Below are positions 1-7,685 of a stretch of 64,000 nt of DNA, piece after piece. The translations under genes and the position numbers were made by a program. The first letter of the stretch is position 1; each line of letters opens with the position of its first letter. Below the pieces are notes generated by a model. The model worked only from the letters and a program-made list of their open reading frames with translations, had not been told where the DNA came from and did not search any database. Source of the DNA: Nocardia mexicana NBRC 108244 (lineage in GTDB: Bacteria; Actinomycetota; Actinomycetes; Mycobacteriales; Mycobacteriaceae); the NCBI RefSeq assembly GCF_001613165.1, contig NZ_BDBV01000074.1, positions 51,630 to 115,629 of the forward strand, in the 5' to 3' direction.

Positions 1-510
1 GAGTTCTTCCGGATCGTCGTCGACGTCGTCGACCGCAACAACGGCCTGATCAACAAGTTCGTCGGCGACGCCGCGCTGGCGATCTTCGGAGCGCCCCTGG
101 ACCGTCCCGACGCGCCGACCGCCGCGCTCACCGCGGCCCGCGAACTGCGCGAGGCGCTGCGCGAGGTGCCGGGCCTGGATATCGGCATCGGAGTCTCGGC
201 GGGCCTGGCGGTCGCCGGGAATATCGGTGCCGCAAACCGATTCGAATACACCGTGATCGGGGATCCCGTCAACGAGGCTTCCCGGCTCACCGAACTGGCC
301 AAGGAGTATCCGGGCCGAGTGCTCGGCTCGGGCAGTGCGCTGTACTTCGCCGACGACCACGAGCAGCGGCACTGGGAATCGGGCGACGAGGTGCAGCTGC
401 GGGGCCGCCGCCGCAAGACCCGGCTGGCCTGGCCGAAACGCGCCGACGACCGGCCCGCCGAGGAGTCCGCGGAGGAATCCGAACGGCAGCCGGACACGGT
501 GGTGGACTGA
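1..510 (+). CDS. Class III adenylate/guanylate cyclase, C-terminal part
   Basis: The frame is open from the first base, so the N-terminus is outside the window and 169 residues are visible. KFVGDAALAIFGAP is the typical metal-binding Asp region of class III cyclases. YTVIGDPVNEASRL carries the conserved Asn and Arg that stabilise the transition state. Family knowledge: such enzymes make cAMP or cGMP from NTPs and usually follow sensor or membrane domains, which cannot be seen here. The last 40 residues are an acidic, low-complexity tail. The catalytic core looks intact. Substrate preference cannot be judged because the residues that set it are not all in view. Confidence 0.9.
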   Translation, partial: EFFRIVVDVVDRNNGLINKFVGDAALAIFGAPLDRPDAPTAALTAARELREALREVPGLDIGIGVSAGLAVAGNIGAANRFEYTVIGDPVNEASRLTELAKEYPGRVLGSGSALYFADDHEQRHWESGDEVQLRGRRRKTRLAWPKRADDRPAEESAEESERQPDTVVD

Positions 511-589
511 CCGGCCGAACGACCCCTGGGAAGCGCATCCCCGAAACGGGGGCTGCTCCTGCTATACGCCGTTGGTTAGGCTGACGGGC

Positions 590-1759
590 GTGAGGGCCCA
601 TGGTGAACTAGCCGGCGACCCGGGATCGCCTGCCGAACCGGGTCGTCGCGGGCGGTTTTGGTGGTTGAAATGGGTTCTCGGGCTGGCCCTGTCGGCGCTG
701 CTGATCGGCGAGGGCATCTATATGTGGCCCCGACTACACGAGTCGTGGCGCAGTCTCACGGAGATCCACTGGGGATGGGTCGCGGCCTGCATTCTGATGC
801 AGGCGATATCGATGAGCGGCTTCGGCCGCATCCAGAAACAGCTGCTGTACGCCGGGGGCGTGCGCGTCAGTCAGCGCAAGTCCGTGGCGGTGGTGTACGG
901 CGCCACCGCGATGTCGGTGACGCTGCCCGCGGGCCAGGTGTTCTCGACCGCCTTCACCTACCGCCAGACCCGGCGCTGGGGCGCGAGCCCGATCGTGGCG
1001 TCCTGGCAGCTGGTGATATCCGGCGTCGTCGCGGCGGCGGGCATGGTGCTGCTGGGCGTGGGCGGCGCGCTGCTGGCCGGTGACCAGGTCGGGCCGTGGA
1101 AGCTGGTGCTGCCGATCGCCGGCGTGATCGCGCTGGTGTGGGCGGGCAACTACATCTCCGGCAATCCGGGCTCGCTGGAGTCGCTGGCCCGCCGGATCCT
1201 GCACCTGGTCAATCGGATTCGGCGGCACCGGCTCGACGACGGCATGGACAAGGTGCACGAGATCCTGCACCAGCTCGAGTCGGTGGATCTCGGCCGCCGC
1301 GACGGCGTGATGGTCACGCTGTTCGCGTTGATGCACCGCCTCGGCGATGTGGCCTGCCTGGGCGCGGCCTGCTACGCCGTCGGCGCCGAACCGCGCTGGG
1401 CCGGGCTGCTGATCGCGTTCAGCGTGGGCAAGGCGGTCGCCACCATTCCGTTCGCCCCGGGCGGCATCGTCTATGTCGATGCCACGCTCTTCTACGCGCT
1501 CACCGCCGCCGCGGGGCTTCCGGCCTCGCAGGCGGTCGCCGCGGGTGTCATGTACCGGATGGTCAGCTTCATCCTGGTCGCGATCATCGGGTGGATCGTG
1601 TTCGCGTTCCTGTTCCGCAAGCCGCAGGCCGAGGACGCCGAGTTCGAGAAGGAGTTCGAGCAGCGCTCGGCGATGCTGGCCGAACAGCGGCTGCTGAACG
1701 AGAAGCGGCCGCGGCCCGAGGACGATGGCGAGAGCGAGAGCAAAAGCGACGACACCTAG
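590..1759 (+). CDS. Integral membrane protein, lysylphosphatidylglycerol synthase TM-domain family (UPF0104)
   Basis: A protein of 389 residues with six to eight hydrophobic segments, matching the flippase-like membrane domain found in MprF and in stand-alone UPF0104/YbhN-type proteins. No aminoacyl-transferase domain is attached, so the family suggests lipid handling or envelope transport rather than lysyl-PG synthesis. The frame stays open upstream into the cyclase gene, but GTG 590 is the better start: TAGGCT ends 7 nt before it, the layout of a leaderless promoter, and there is no Shine-Dalgarno sequence. The C-terminus is a charged cytoplasmic tail rich in Glu, Arg and Ser. The substrate is unknown. 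Confidence 0.8.
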   Translation: MRAHGELAGDPGSPAEPGRRGRFWWLKWVLGLALSALLIGEGIYMWPRLHESWRSLTEIHWGWVAACILMQAISMSGFGRIQKQLLYAGGVRVSQRKSVAVVYGATAMSVTLPAGQVFSTAFTYRQTRRWGASPIVASWQLVISGVVAAAGMVLLGVGGALLAGDQVGPWKLVLPIAGVIALVWAGNYISGNPGSLESLARRILHLVNRIRRHRLDDGMDKVHEILHQLESVDLGRRDGVMVTLFALMHRLGDVACLGAACYAVGAEPRWAGLLIAFSVGKAVATIPFAPGGIVYVDATLFYALTAAAGLPASQAVAAGVMYRMVSFILVAIIGWIVFAFLFRKPQAEDAEFEKEFEQRSAMLAEQRLLNEKRPRPEDDGESESKSDDT

Positions 1760-1796
1760 CCGCCGAGCTGCCCGTTCCCCGGATTACCCTGTCGGC

Positions 1797-2195
1797 GTGA
1801 AGAAACTGGTGCCGTTCGTGATCGACGCCCTGCTGGTGATCGTGTTCTGCGCGATCGGCCGGCGTAGCCACCACGAGGCCGTCATCACCGGCCTATTACT
1901 CACCCTGTGGCCGTTCGGCACCGGACTCGTCGTCGGCTGGCTGTTGGCGGCGTGGATCGGGGCACGCGGGGAAATCACCGCCGCGCTGCGGCGCTTCGAC
2001 GCTTGGGCGCTGTGGCCGACGGGCGTCGTGGTGTGGCTGTCCACCCTGATCATCGGCATGGCTATGCGTGTGGTCAGCGGTCAGGGCACCGCGGGAAGCT
2101 TCATCGTGGTCGCCGCCACGGTGCTGGCACTGTTCCTGCTCGGCTGGCGAGCGGCCTGGCGAGCCCTGGTCCCGGCCAAAAGCATGCCGGGATGA
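1797..2195 (+). CDS. DUF3054 family small membrane protein
   Basis: A 132-residue protein with four predicted membrane helices and the pattern of the actinobacterial DUF3054 family, whose function is unknown. GTG 1797 is preceded by TACCCT with a 6-nt gap and no Shine-Dalgarno sequence, so the message is probably leaderless. The last codons (VPAKSMPG and the stop) are not family sequence: they are encoded by a hairpin repeat that runs through the end of the gene. The native C-terminus has therefore been replaced or extended by the repeat. It shares its strand with the upstream membrane protein but has its own promoter. Confidence 0.75.
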   Translation: MKKLVPFVIDALLVIVFCAIGRRSHHEAVITGLLLTLWPFGTGLVVGWLLAAWIGARGEITAALRRFDAWALWPTGVVVWLSTLIIGMAMRVVSGQGTAGSFIVVAATVLALFLLGWRAAWRALVPAKSMPG

Positions 2196-2319
2196 CGAGG
2201 CGTTCATGCCGGGGATGACGAGGCGTTCATGGCGGGGATGACGAGGCGTTCATGGCGCGATGACCCTGGACATCTCATGCCGGGATGACGAGGGACGTTG
2301 ATACCGGACGACGAGGGAG
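2171..2319 (+). repeat. Hairpin-head repeat with six-unit degenerate tail (copy a)
   Basis: The head is an inverted repeat, TCCCGGC - CAAAAGCAT - GCCGGGA (about 2170-2191), overlapping the end of the DUF3054 gene. It is followed by units beginning at 2183, 2205, 2228, 2251, 2276 and about 2300 (spacing 22-25 nt), each starting with a copy of the hairpin right arm (CATGCCGGGA) followed by TGACGAGG in the better units. The array ends at the stop codon of the convergent PBP gene, so it fills the whole intergenic space and could serve as a bidirectional terminator. Confidence 0.8.
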
Positions 2320-4005
2320 TTACTGGTCGGGGGCGGCCAGTGACTGGAGCATGCGGGAGGCCATGCGGGAGGTGGCGTCGCCGCTGTCGGCGTTGTCGAT
2401 GTGGATGGCGAAGGCCAGGTCGCCCATGTTCGCCAGCAGCCAGCCGCTCGTGCCCGCGGTCGCCGCGTAGGCGGTGACCCCGGCGTACCGGCGCAGCGAG
2501 GCCAGCTCCGGGCCCCCGGCGGCATCGTCGGTCAGCATGCGGCGCAGCTGCTGGAGCACGTCGTCGGGCAGCGGCGTCAATTCCGCCTCGGTGGTGGACG
2601 GGCGGCCGATCTCGATCATCGGCGGCGCCACCCCGCCGCGGGAGATGGCCGCCGCGGCGATGGCCATCCCGAACGGACTGGCCAGGATCGGGTCGGCGCT
2701 GCCCTGCCGCACCTGCTCGACCCCGCGCCCGCCGATCGGCAGCCGGCCCGTGGTCTGGTCGAGTCCGGGCACCTTGAAGCCGATGCCGACGCCGAGCATG
2801 GCCGCCCCCTCGGCCGCATCCTGCACCGAGACGTCCTGCGGCGCCTTCTTCTTGGTGATGGCCGCGACCTGCTTGAACAGCTCGGTGGTGCCGCCCGCCG
2901 GATAGGCGCCGGTGAAGGCGACCGCCCCCTGTTCGGTGGCGTAGGTGTTCTGTGCGGCGGCGACGACCGCGCCGGTGGAGGGCTGAATCGCCACGATCGA
3001 TGCCGGGGTGCCCGCGCTGACCACCGCGTCCTCCGCGGCGCGCTGCAGTTTCTGATCCAGCGTCGAGGCGACATCCGGACCGGGCGGGCCCTGCTGACCG
3101 GCGAGCTGGGTGACGGGCCGGCCGTCGGCCTCGAACAGCTTCACGCCCCAGCCCGCGTGCTGATCCCGGTTCTCCTGCCACACCTTGCGTAAGCCGTCGA
3201 GCATCGGGGACCAGATCCGGCGGTCGGTCACGATCAGCCGCGGCTGCTTCTCCAGCACCACGCCGGGGATCGGGGCCATTCGCGGTTCCAGGATCGCGAA
3301 ATCGTCCTCGCGCAGCTGGACCGCGACGACCGGCTTACCCTGCGAGGTCGACAGCTGCTGCATCAGCGACGGCCCGGTGATCAGCGGCGCGACCGGGGCG
3401 ATGGCATCGGCCAGGGCATTGGTCGAGGCCACCGGGTCGGGTAGCTTCGCCGGATCCAGCTTCACGACGTTGATCACCTGCTCGGTCATCAGCGTGTTGC
3501 CCGCGTTGTCGTTGACCTTCGGCGGCGGCGCGTCGGTGCGCACCAGCTTGACGCCGCGCTGGTTGTTCAGCTGCGGCACCACCACGCTGGGCTCCCAGGA
3601 GATTCGCCAGCCGATCGCGAGCTTGCGGATCGAGCCCTGCAGATCGTAGGTCCAGTCCTTGCCGGGGCCGAAGTTCCAGTTGGCCTTCAGGTTGAACATG
3701 GCCGAGTTGTCGTCCAGGCCGATGTACTGGGCCAGTTGATAATCGGGTTTGCCGGGATTGAGCCCGTCGAACACCTTCGACAGGGTGGCCTCGGCGCCGT
3801 TGGGGTATGAGGTCAGCTGGGCGGCGCCGTTCGCGTCCTTGTCGTCCAGCAGCTGGGTGAACTTCTTGACGACGGCCTCGGGGCTGTTCGGCTTGTCGTT
3901 CAAGCCGCACGATCCCGTCACGATCGCCAGGACGATCGCGCCCGCAACCGCCACTGCGCCCCGAACGCGAATGCGGCGGGATCCCCACACATCCATATCG
4001 CCCAC
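2320..4005 (-). CDS. Penicillin-binding-protein-like lipoprotein without catalytic motifs
   Basis: A 561-residue protein. The N-terminus has a hydrophobic segment ending in VTGSC, a plausible lipobox with Cys33. Residues ~40-145 resemble the NTF2-like MecA_N domain, and ~300-560 resemble a PBP transpeptidase domain. The active-site motifs are gone. Where S-x-x-K is expected (after AYP at 367-369) the sequence is A-G-G-T-T-E (370-375), so Ser becomes Gly and Lys becomes Glu. Where K-T-G-T is expected it reads T-A-G-T (516-519), and the SxN region seems deleted. Family knowledge: the M. tuberculosis relative Rv2864c is an active-type lipoprotein PBP. Inference: this is a pseudo-enzyme, perhaps a scaffold or beta-lactam decoy. 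Start is GTG 4005, or ATG 3996 with GAAGAG upstream. Confidence 0.8.
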   Translation of the reverse strand: MGDMDVWGSRRIRVRGAVAVAGAIVLAIVTGSCGLNDKPNSPEAVVKKFTQLLDDKDANGAAQLTSYPNGAEATLSKVFDGLNPGKPDYQLAQYIGLDDNSAMFNLKANWNFGPGKDWTYDLQGSIRKLAIGWRISWEPSVVVPQLNNQRGVKLVRTDAPPPKVNDNAGNTLMTEQVINVVKLDPAKLPDPVASTNALADAIAPVAPLITGPSLMQQLSTSQGKPVVAVQLREDDFAILEPRMAPIPGVVLEKQPRLIVTDRRIWSPMLDGLRKVWQENRDQHAGWGVKLFEADGRPVTQLAGQQGPPGPDVASTLDQKLQRAAEDAVVSAGTPASIVAIQPSTGAVVAAAQNTYATEQGAVAFTGAYPAGGTTELFKQVAAITKKKAPQDVSVQDAAEGAAMLGVGIGFKVPGLDQTTGRLPIGGRGVEQVRQGSADPILASPFGMAIAAAAISRGGVAPPMIEIGRPSTTEAELTPLPDDVLQQLRRMLTDDAAGGPELASLRRYAGVTAYAATAGTSGWLLANMGDLAFAIHIDNADSGDATSRMASRMLQSLAAPDQ

Positions 4006-4228
4006 TCTTCACTCTTGTCACTCCAGCAACAAGACCAACGGTACCCGAAAAGAACTGACCCGGCGCCGGGTTGGCGCCGTCCGCATTCTCCATGCTCAGC
4101 ACCAGAATAATGCCCAAATCGCGACATCCTATGCAGCACCCGCGAAATCGTTAGCCGTGTTCACTGTGCGGCCGTCCCGGAACCGTTCTCCGAGAGCGGA
4201 ATTCGATCTCGGCAAATCGGCGTAATCT

Positions 4229-4244
4229 TGTAATCACTGTTACA
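4229..4244. promoter_or_regulatory. Operator-like palindrome TGTAA-N6-TTACA
   Basis: A perfect 5-bp inverted repeat with a 6-bp spacer in the divergent region between the PBP-like gene and the gene at 4273. A further GTAATC half-site lies just upstream at 4222-4227. Its position 28 nt before the ATG suggests a repressor site overlapping the promoter. The binding protein is unknown. Nothing else was recognised in the rest of the 4006-4272 gap. Confidence 0.45.
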
Positions 4245-4272
4245 GCCCATGGAAAGTAAGCGAGGTAGCACC

Positions 4273-4881
4273 ATGAGGCACGGAATGCGCGGCCGGGGAT
4301 TCGGCCGCCCGGGCGGTTGGCAGCAGGCCGATCTGCCGGACGCCGCCGAGGCGCCGGACTGGTTCGCCGGGAGGTTGCCGAGCGAATGGTTCAGCGGGAC
4401 GCCGACGATCGAGATCGACCGGGACGAGATCGTCGTCATCGGCGAGTTGCCGATCCCGAAGGGGGATTCGGCGGCGGAGAGCGAGGCCCCGGCCGACAGC
4501 GATCAGCCGACCGAGGAGGTCCCCCGGGCCACCAAGGAGGGGCTCGTCGCCCGCTTCCGCGAGTCCACCCGCCCCGCCCGCATGCAGATCGCGCAGGAGG
4601 CGCAGGCCCGGTTCGGCCGCAGCGTCGCCTGGGGCGTGTCGGTGGACGGGGAGCGGATCCTGTTCACCCACTTGGCGGTTCCGGTCATGACCCGGCTGCG
4701 TCAGCCGGAGCGCAAGGTCCTGGACACGCTGGTGGACGCCGGGGTGGCGCGGTCCCGCGCCGACGCCCTGGCCTGGACGGTGAAGCTGGCCGGCGAGCAC
4801 GCCGAGGAATGGCTCGAGGAGCTGCGCACGGCGATGCGCAAGGTCGACGACCTGCGCGCCGAGGGGCCGCGCGGGCTGTAA
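4273..4881 (+). CDS. Conserved actinobacterial protein of unknown function
   Basis: A soluble protein of 202 residues, acidic in the middle (a Ser/Glu/Asp/Pro-rich linker at about 70-90). A Gly/Arg-rich N-terminus is followed by a Trp-containing segment and a C-terminal helical region ending in EEWLEELRTAMRKVDDLRAEG. No enzyme motif is recognised. ATG 4273 is preferred over ATG 4249 because GAGG lies 8 nt before it. It is divergent from the PBP-like gene and directly upstream of aroQ, which has its own leaderless promoter. A palindromic operator candidate precedes it, so expression is probably regulated. No function is proposed. Confidence 0.65.
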   Translation: MRHGMRGRGFGRPGGWQQADLPDAAEAPDWFAGRLPSEWFSGTPTIEIDRDEIVVIGELPIPKGDSAAESEAPADSDQPTEEVPRATKEGLVARFRESTRPARMQIAQEAQARFGRSVAWGVSVDGERILFTHLAVPVMTRLRQPERKVLDTLVDAGVARSRADALAWTVKLAGEHAEEWLEELRTAMRKVDDLRAEGPRGL

Positions 4882-4910
4882 CCGGCCGTCACAGCGATAG
4901 GGTGTCCGGC

Positions 4911-5342
4911 ATGGCACCGATCCTCGTGCTCAACGGCCCGAACCTGAACATGCTGGGCACCCGGCAGCCCGAGGTGTACGGCTCGGAGACCCTCGACGAC
5001 GTCGTCGAGCTGTGCCGCAGCACGGCCGCCCGGTTCGACCGGGAGATCAGCGCGTTCCAGTCCAATTCCGAAGGGGCGCTCATCGATCGGATCCATGCCG
5101 CGCGCGGCGCGGTGTCCGGCATCGTGATCAACCCGGGCGGCCTCACCCACACCTCGGTGGCCCTGCGGGATGCGCTGGTCATCCCGGAGGCGCCGCTCGT
5201 GGAGGTGCATATCTCGAACGTGCACGCCCGCGAGGAATTCCGGCACCACTCCTACATCTCCCCCATCGCCACCGCCGTGATCGCGGGCATGGGGGTGCGG
5301 GGATACGCGGCCGCCGTCGAATTCCTCTGCACGCGAACGTAG
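4911..5342 (+). CDS. aroQ: 3-dehydroquinate dehydratase, type II
   Basis: The 143-residue length is that of type II dehydroquinases, which convert 3-dehydroquinate to 3-dehydroshikimate in the cytoplasmic shikimate pathway as dodecamers. Visible motifs are LNGPNLNMLGTRQPEVYG (with the catalytic Tyr and flexible-loop Arg), FQSNSEG, INPGGLTHTSVALRDAL with the active-site Asn, and VEVHISNVHAREEFRHHS with the catalytic His. TAGGGT ends 7 nt before ATG 4911, implying leaderless translation. The other shikimate genes are not nearby. The gene is followed by a large repeat array on the opposite strand. Confidence 0.95.
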   Translation: MAPILVLNGPNLNMLGTRQPEVYGSETLDDVVELCRSTAARFDREISAFQSNSEGALIDRIHAARGAVSGIVINPGGLTHTSVALRDALVIPEAPLVEVHISNVHAREEFRHHSYISPIATAVIAGMGVRGYAAAVEFLCTRT

Positions 5343-5366
5343 TTCGGGCGCCGGGAACGCCCGCCA

Positions 5367-5536
5367 TCCCGGCACGCCCGCCTGTCCCGGCACGCCCTTC
5401 CTCACAGTCCCGGCACGCCCGTCACCGTCCCGGCACGCCCGTCACCGTCCCGGCACGCCCCTCACCGTCCCGGCACGCCCCGCGCTGTCCCGGCACGCCC
5501 TTCTTTGCATTCCCGGCATGCTTTTGGCCGGGATCC
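5367..5536 (-). repeat. Hairpin-head repeat with seven-unit tail (copy b)
   Basis: On the minus strand the head (5511-5536) has arms TCCCGGC/GCCGGGA and loop CAAAAGCAT, identical to copies a and c. Its tail consists of seven copies of the right-arm sequence, TCCCGGCACGCCC on the plus strand, starting at 5488, 5468, 5448, 5428, 5408, 5385 and 5367; most units are 20 bp long. It occupies the space between aroQ and the ABC operon. The 5343-5663 gap holds no gene. Confidence 0.85.
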
Positions 5537-5551
5537 ACTGCCGCGGGTGGC

Positions 5552-5574
5552 TTCCGGCCGAGAGCGTGCCGGAA
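5552..5574 (+). repeat. Hairpin-head variant (copy b2), divergent from copy b
   Basis: Arms TTCCGGC and GCCGGAA enclose the 9-nt loop CGAGAGCGT. The loop matches the pattern C-R-A-R-A-G-C-R-T of the other heads, and both arms differ from copy b in a way that keeps pairing. It lies 16 nt from the copy b head in the opposite orientation and has no obvious tail. Confidence 0.65.
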
Positions 5575-5663
5575 ATGCACATGGTCGCGCCGTAATTCCC
5601 TTGTTCGTCCCAAAATGTAGTAGGTATGCTACGGCCCATCCTGGAATTACTACGGAGGGCAGG

Positions 5664-6596
5664 ATGACGGTAGGCGAGGAAGTCGTACTCGACGTCCAAG
5701 GACTGCGGATGCGGTACGGCACCCGAGATGTATTGCAGGACGTGACTTTCCAGGCCCGCAGCGGCGAGGTCCTGGTGCTGCTGGGCCCCAACGGCGCGGG
5801 CAAGACCACCACCATCGAGATCCTGGAGGGCTTCCGGATGCGCTCGACGGGGGAGGTGTCGGTGCTCGGCACCGATCCCGCGCACGGCGACGAGGCCTGG
5901 CGGGCGCGCATGGGGGTGGTACTGCAGTCCTGGCGCGATCACGGCCGCTGGCGGGTGCGGGAGCTGCTGTCCAATCTGGGCTCGTACTACGGCCCGTATT
6001 CGACACCGGCGATCCGGCGCCCGTGGGACACCGACGAGCTGATCGCGGCGGTGGGGCTGACGGAGCAGTCCGGCGCCAAGGTCAGCAGCCTGTCCGGCGG
6101 CCAGCGCCGCCGCCTGGACGTGGCCATCGGCATCGTGGGGCGGCCGGAGCTGCTGTTCCTCGACGAGCCCACCGCCGGTTTCGATCCGCAGGCGCGCCGC
6201 GAATTCCACGATCTGATGCACCGGCTCGCCGACGACGAGCAGACCACGATCATGCTCACCACGCACGATCTCGACGAGGCGGAGAAGCTCGCCGACCGGA
6301 TCCTCGTGCTGGCGGGCGGGCGCATCATCGCCGACGGCTCGGCCGACGAGCTGTCGCGGCGCATCGCGGGCGAGGCCGAGATCAAGTGGACCCGGGACGG
6401 GCAGCGCTTCGTGCACACCACCACCGAGTCGACCAAGTTCGTCTACGAGCTGTTCAAGCAGTACGGCGAGGACATCGGCGAACTCGAGGTGCGGCGCGCC
6501 TCGCTGGAGGACACCTACATGACGCTGGTGCAGCGCTTCGAAACCGGCCAGGGCGAGGACGCCGAGATCCACACCCTCGAGGAGGTCACCCGATGA
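5664..6596 (+). CDS. ABC exporter ATPase subunit
   Basis: A 310-residue ABC-2 type ATPase with Walker A GPNGAGKTT, signature LSGGQRRR, Walker B LLFLDEPT and the H-loop TTHDLDEAEK, so it should hydrolyse ATP. The C-terminal ~80 residues resemble the accessory domain of drug or lipid exporters. The start at ATG 5664 is set by GGAGG 8 nt before it. Upstream, GTAG...CTAC sequences at about 5620-5655 could be an operator. It overlaps the permease gene by four bases, so the two are translationally coupled. The substrate cannot be deduced. Confidence 0.9.
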   Translation: MTVGEEVVLDVQGLRMRYGTRDVLQDVTFQARSGEVLVLLGPNGAGKTTTIEILEGFRMRSTGEVSVLGTDPAHGDEAWRARMGVVLQSWRDHGRWRVRELLSNLGSYYGPYSTPAIRRPWDTDELIAAVGLTEQSGAKVSSLSGGQRRRLDVAIGIVGRPELLFLDEPTAGFDPQARREFHDLMHRLADDEQTTIMLTTHDLDEAEKLADRILVLAGGRIIADGSADELSRRIAGEAEIKWTRDGQRFVHTTTESTKFVYELFKQYGEDIGELEVRRASLEDTYMTLVQRFETGQGEDAEIHTLEEVTR

Positions 6597-7444
6597 CTCC
6601 GATACTGGTGGCCGCGCGCGCCGGGGTGTCGCAGGGGCTGATCGAGATACGGCAGATGCTCACCAACGGCCAGGACCTGTTCATGCAGTACTTCTGGCCC
6701 GTGCTCATCCTGGTGGCATTGTTCTTCATGCGCGACGGGCAGTTCGGGTCGACCGGCATCGGGCTGGGCGCCCTGGCCCTGCCGGGCGTGCTGGGCATGC
6801 TGGTGGCCTCCAGCGGGCTGATGGGCATCTCGCAGTTCCTGAGCGTGGACCGCGAGGACGGAACCCTGTTGCGCGCCAAGGCGACTCCGAACGGCATGGT
6901 CGGGTATCTGATCGGCAAGATCATCACCACCGCGGGCACGCTGCTGGTTCAGGTGGTCGTCATGCTGATCGTCGGCGGAATCATCGTCGGCGGGCTGGAT
7001 CTCGGCAGCGTCGGCGCCTGGGCGACCCTGATCTGGGTCTTCGTGCTGGGCATGCTGGCGACGCTGCCGATGGGCGCGGTGTTCGGCTCGATCTTCGAGA
7101 ACCCGCGCAATGTGGGATTCGCGATGATGCCGGTCATGGGCCTGATCGCGGTGTCGGGCATCTTCTATCCGATCACGTCCATGCCCGGCTGGGTACAGGG
7201 CCTGGCGCAGGTGTTCCCCATCTACTGGCTGGGCCTGGGCATGCGCTCGGCGGTGCTCCCCGACGAGGCGGCGGTCGTCGAGCTGGGCCAGTCCTGGCGG
7301 CACTGGGAGACCTTCGGCGTGCTGGGGATCTGGACCGTGGTCGGGCTGGCGCTGGCGCCGATCGTGTTGCGGCGCATGGCTCGCCGCGAATCCGGATCGA
7401 GCGTCGCGGCCCGCCGCGAGAAGGCCATGCAGCGTGCCTACTGA
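6593..7444 (+). CDS. ABC-2 type exporter permease
   Basis: A 283-residue membrane protein with about six helices and the ABC-2 permease pattern (REDGTLLRAKATP cytoplasmic loop; a GIFYPITSMPGWVQGLAQVFPIYW-type region near the last helices). It pairs with the preceding ATPase, whose stop overlaps this ATG. The dimeric complex probably exports a small hydrophobic molecule or antibiotic. The next gene, for a small HTH regulator, overlaps its 3' end by 11 bases, making a three-gene operon. Confidence 0.88.
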   Translation: MTPILVAARAGVSQGLIEIRQMLTNGQDLFMQYFWPVLILVALFFMRDGQFGSTGIGLGALALPGVLGMLVASSGLMGISQFLSVDREDGTLLRAKATPNGMVGYLIGKIITTAGTLLVQVVVMLIVGGIIVGGLDLGSVGAWATLIWVFVLGMLATLPMGAVFGSIFENPRNVGFAMMPVMGLIAVSGIFYPITSMPGWVQGLAQVFPIYWLGLGMRSAVLPDEAAVVELGQSWRHWETFGVLGIWTVVGLALAPIVLRRMARRESGSSVAARREKAMQRAY

Positions 7445-7676
7445 GGTCATCTACAACCGCATCGCGATGCTGCGCGCCGAGCGCGGCATCTCGCGGCGGC
7501 AGCTGGCCGAGGCGCTGGGCGTGCACTACCAGACGATCGGGTACCTGGAGCGCGGTGAGTACAGCCCGAGCCTGCATCTGGCGCTGCGGATCTCGGAGTA
7601 CTTCGGGGTGGCGGTGGAGGTGATCTTCTCCACCGCCCCCTTCCCGCGCCTGGGCTCGAACTCCGAATCCGCCTGA
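7434..7676 (+). CDS. Small XRE-type HTH regulator
   Basis: An 80-residue protein that is almost entirely one Cro/C1 helix-turn-helix (RRQLAEALGVHYQTIGYLERG), of the YozG-like stand-alone type often encoded at the end of ABC exporter operons. It starts with GTG 7434 inside the permease gene and is therefore translationally coupled. The likely role is feedback control of the operon through the region before 5664. It converges with the oxidoreductase gene after only 9 bases. Confidence 0.85.
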   Translation: MPTEVIYNRIAMLRAERGISRRQLAEALGVHYQTIGYLERGEYSPSLHLALRISEYFGVAVEVIFSTAPFPRLGSNSESA

Positions 7677-7685
7677 GGGGCAGCG

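Noticed and set aside
5367..5510. Regular 20-bp periodic array that looks like a CRISPR
   Set aside because: The repeats are contiguous, about 13 nt conserved with only 5-10 nt between them, no unique spacers and no cas genes; it is the tail of a hairpin-head element.
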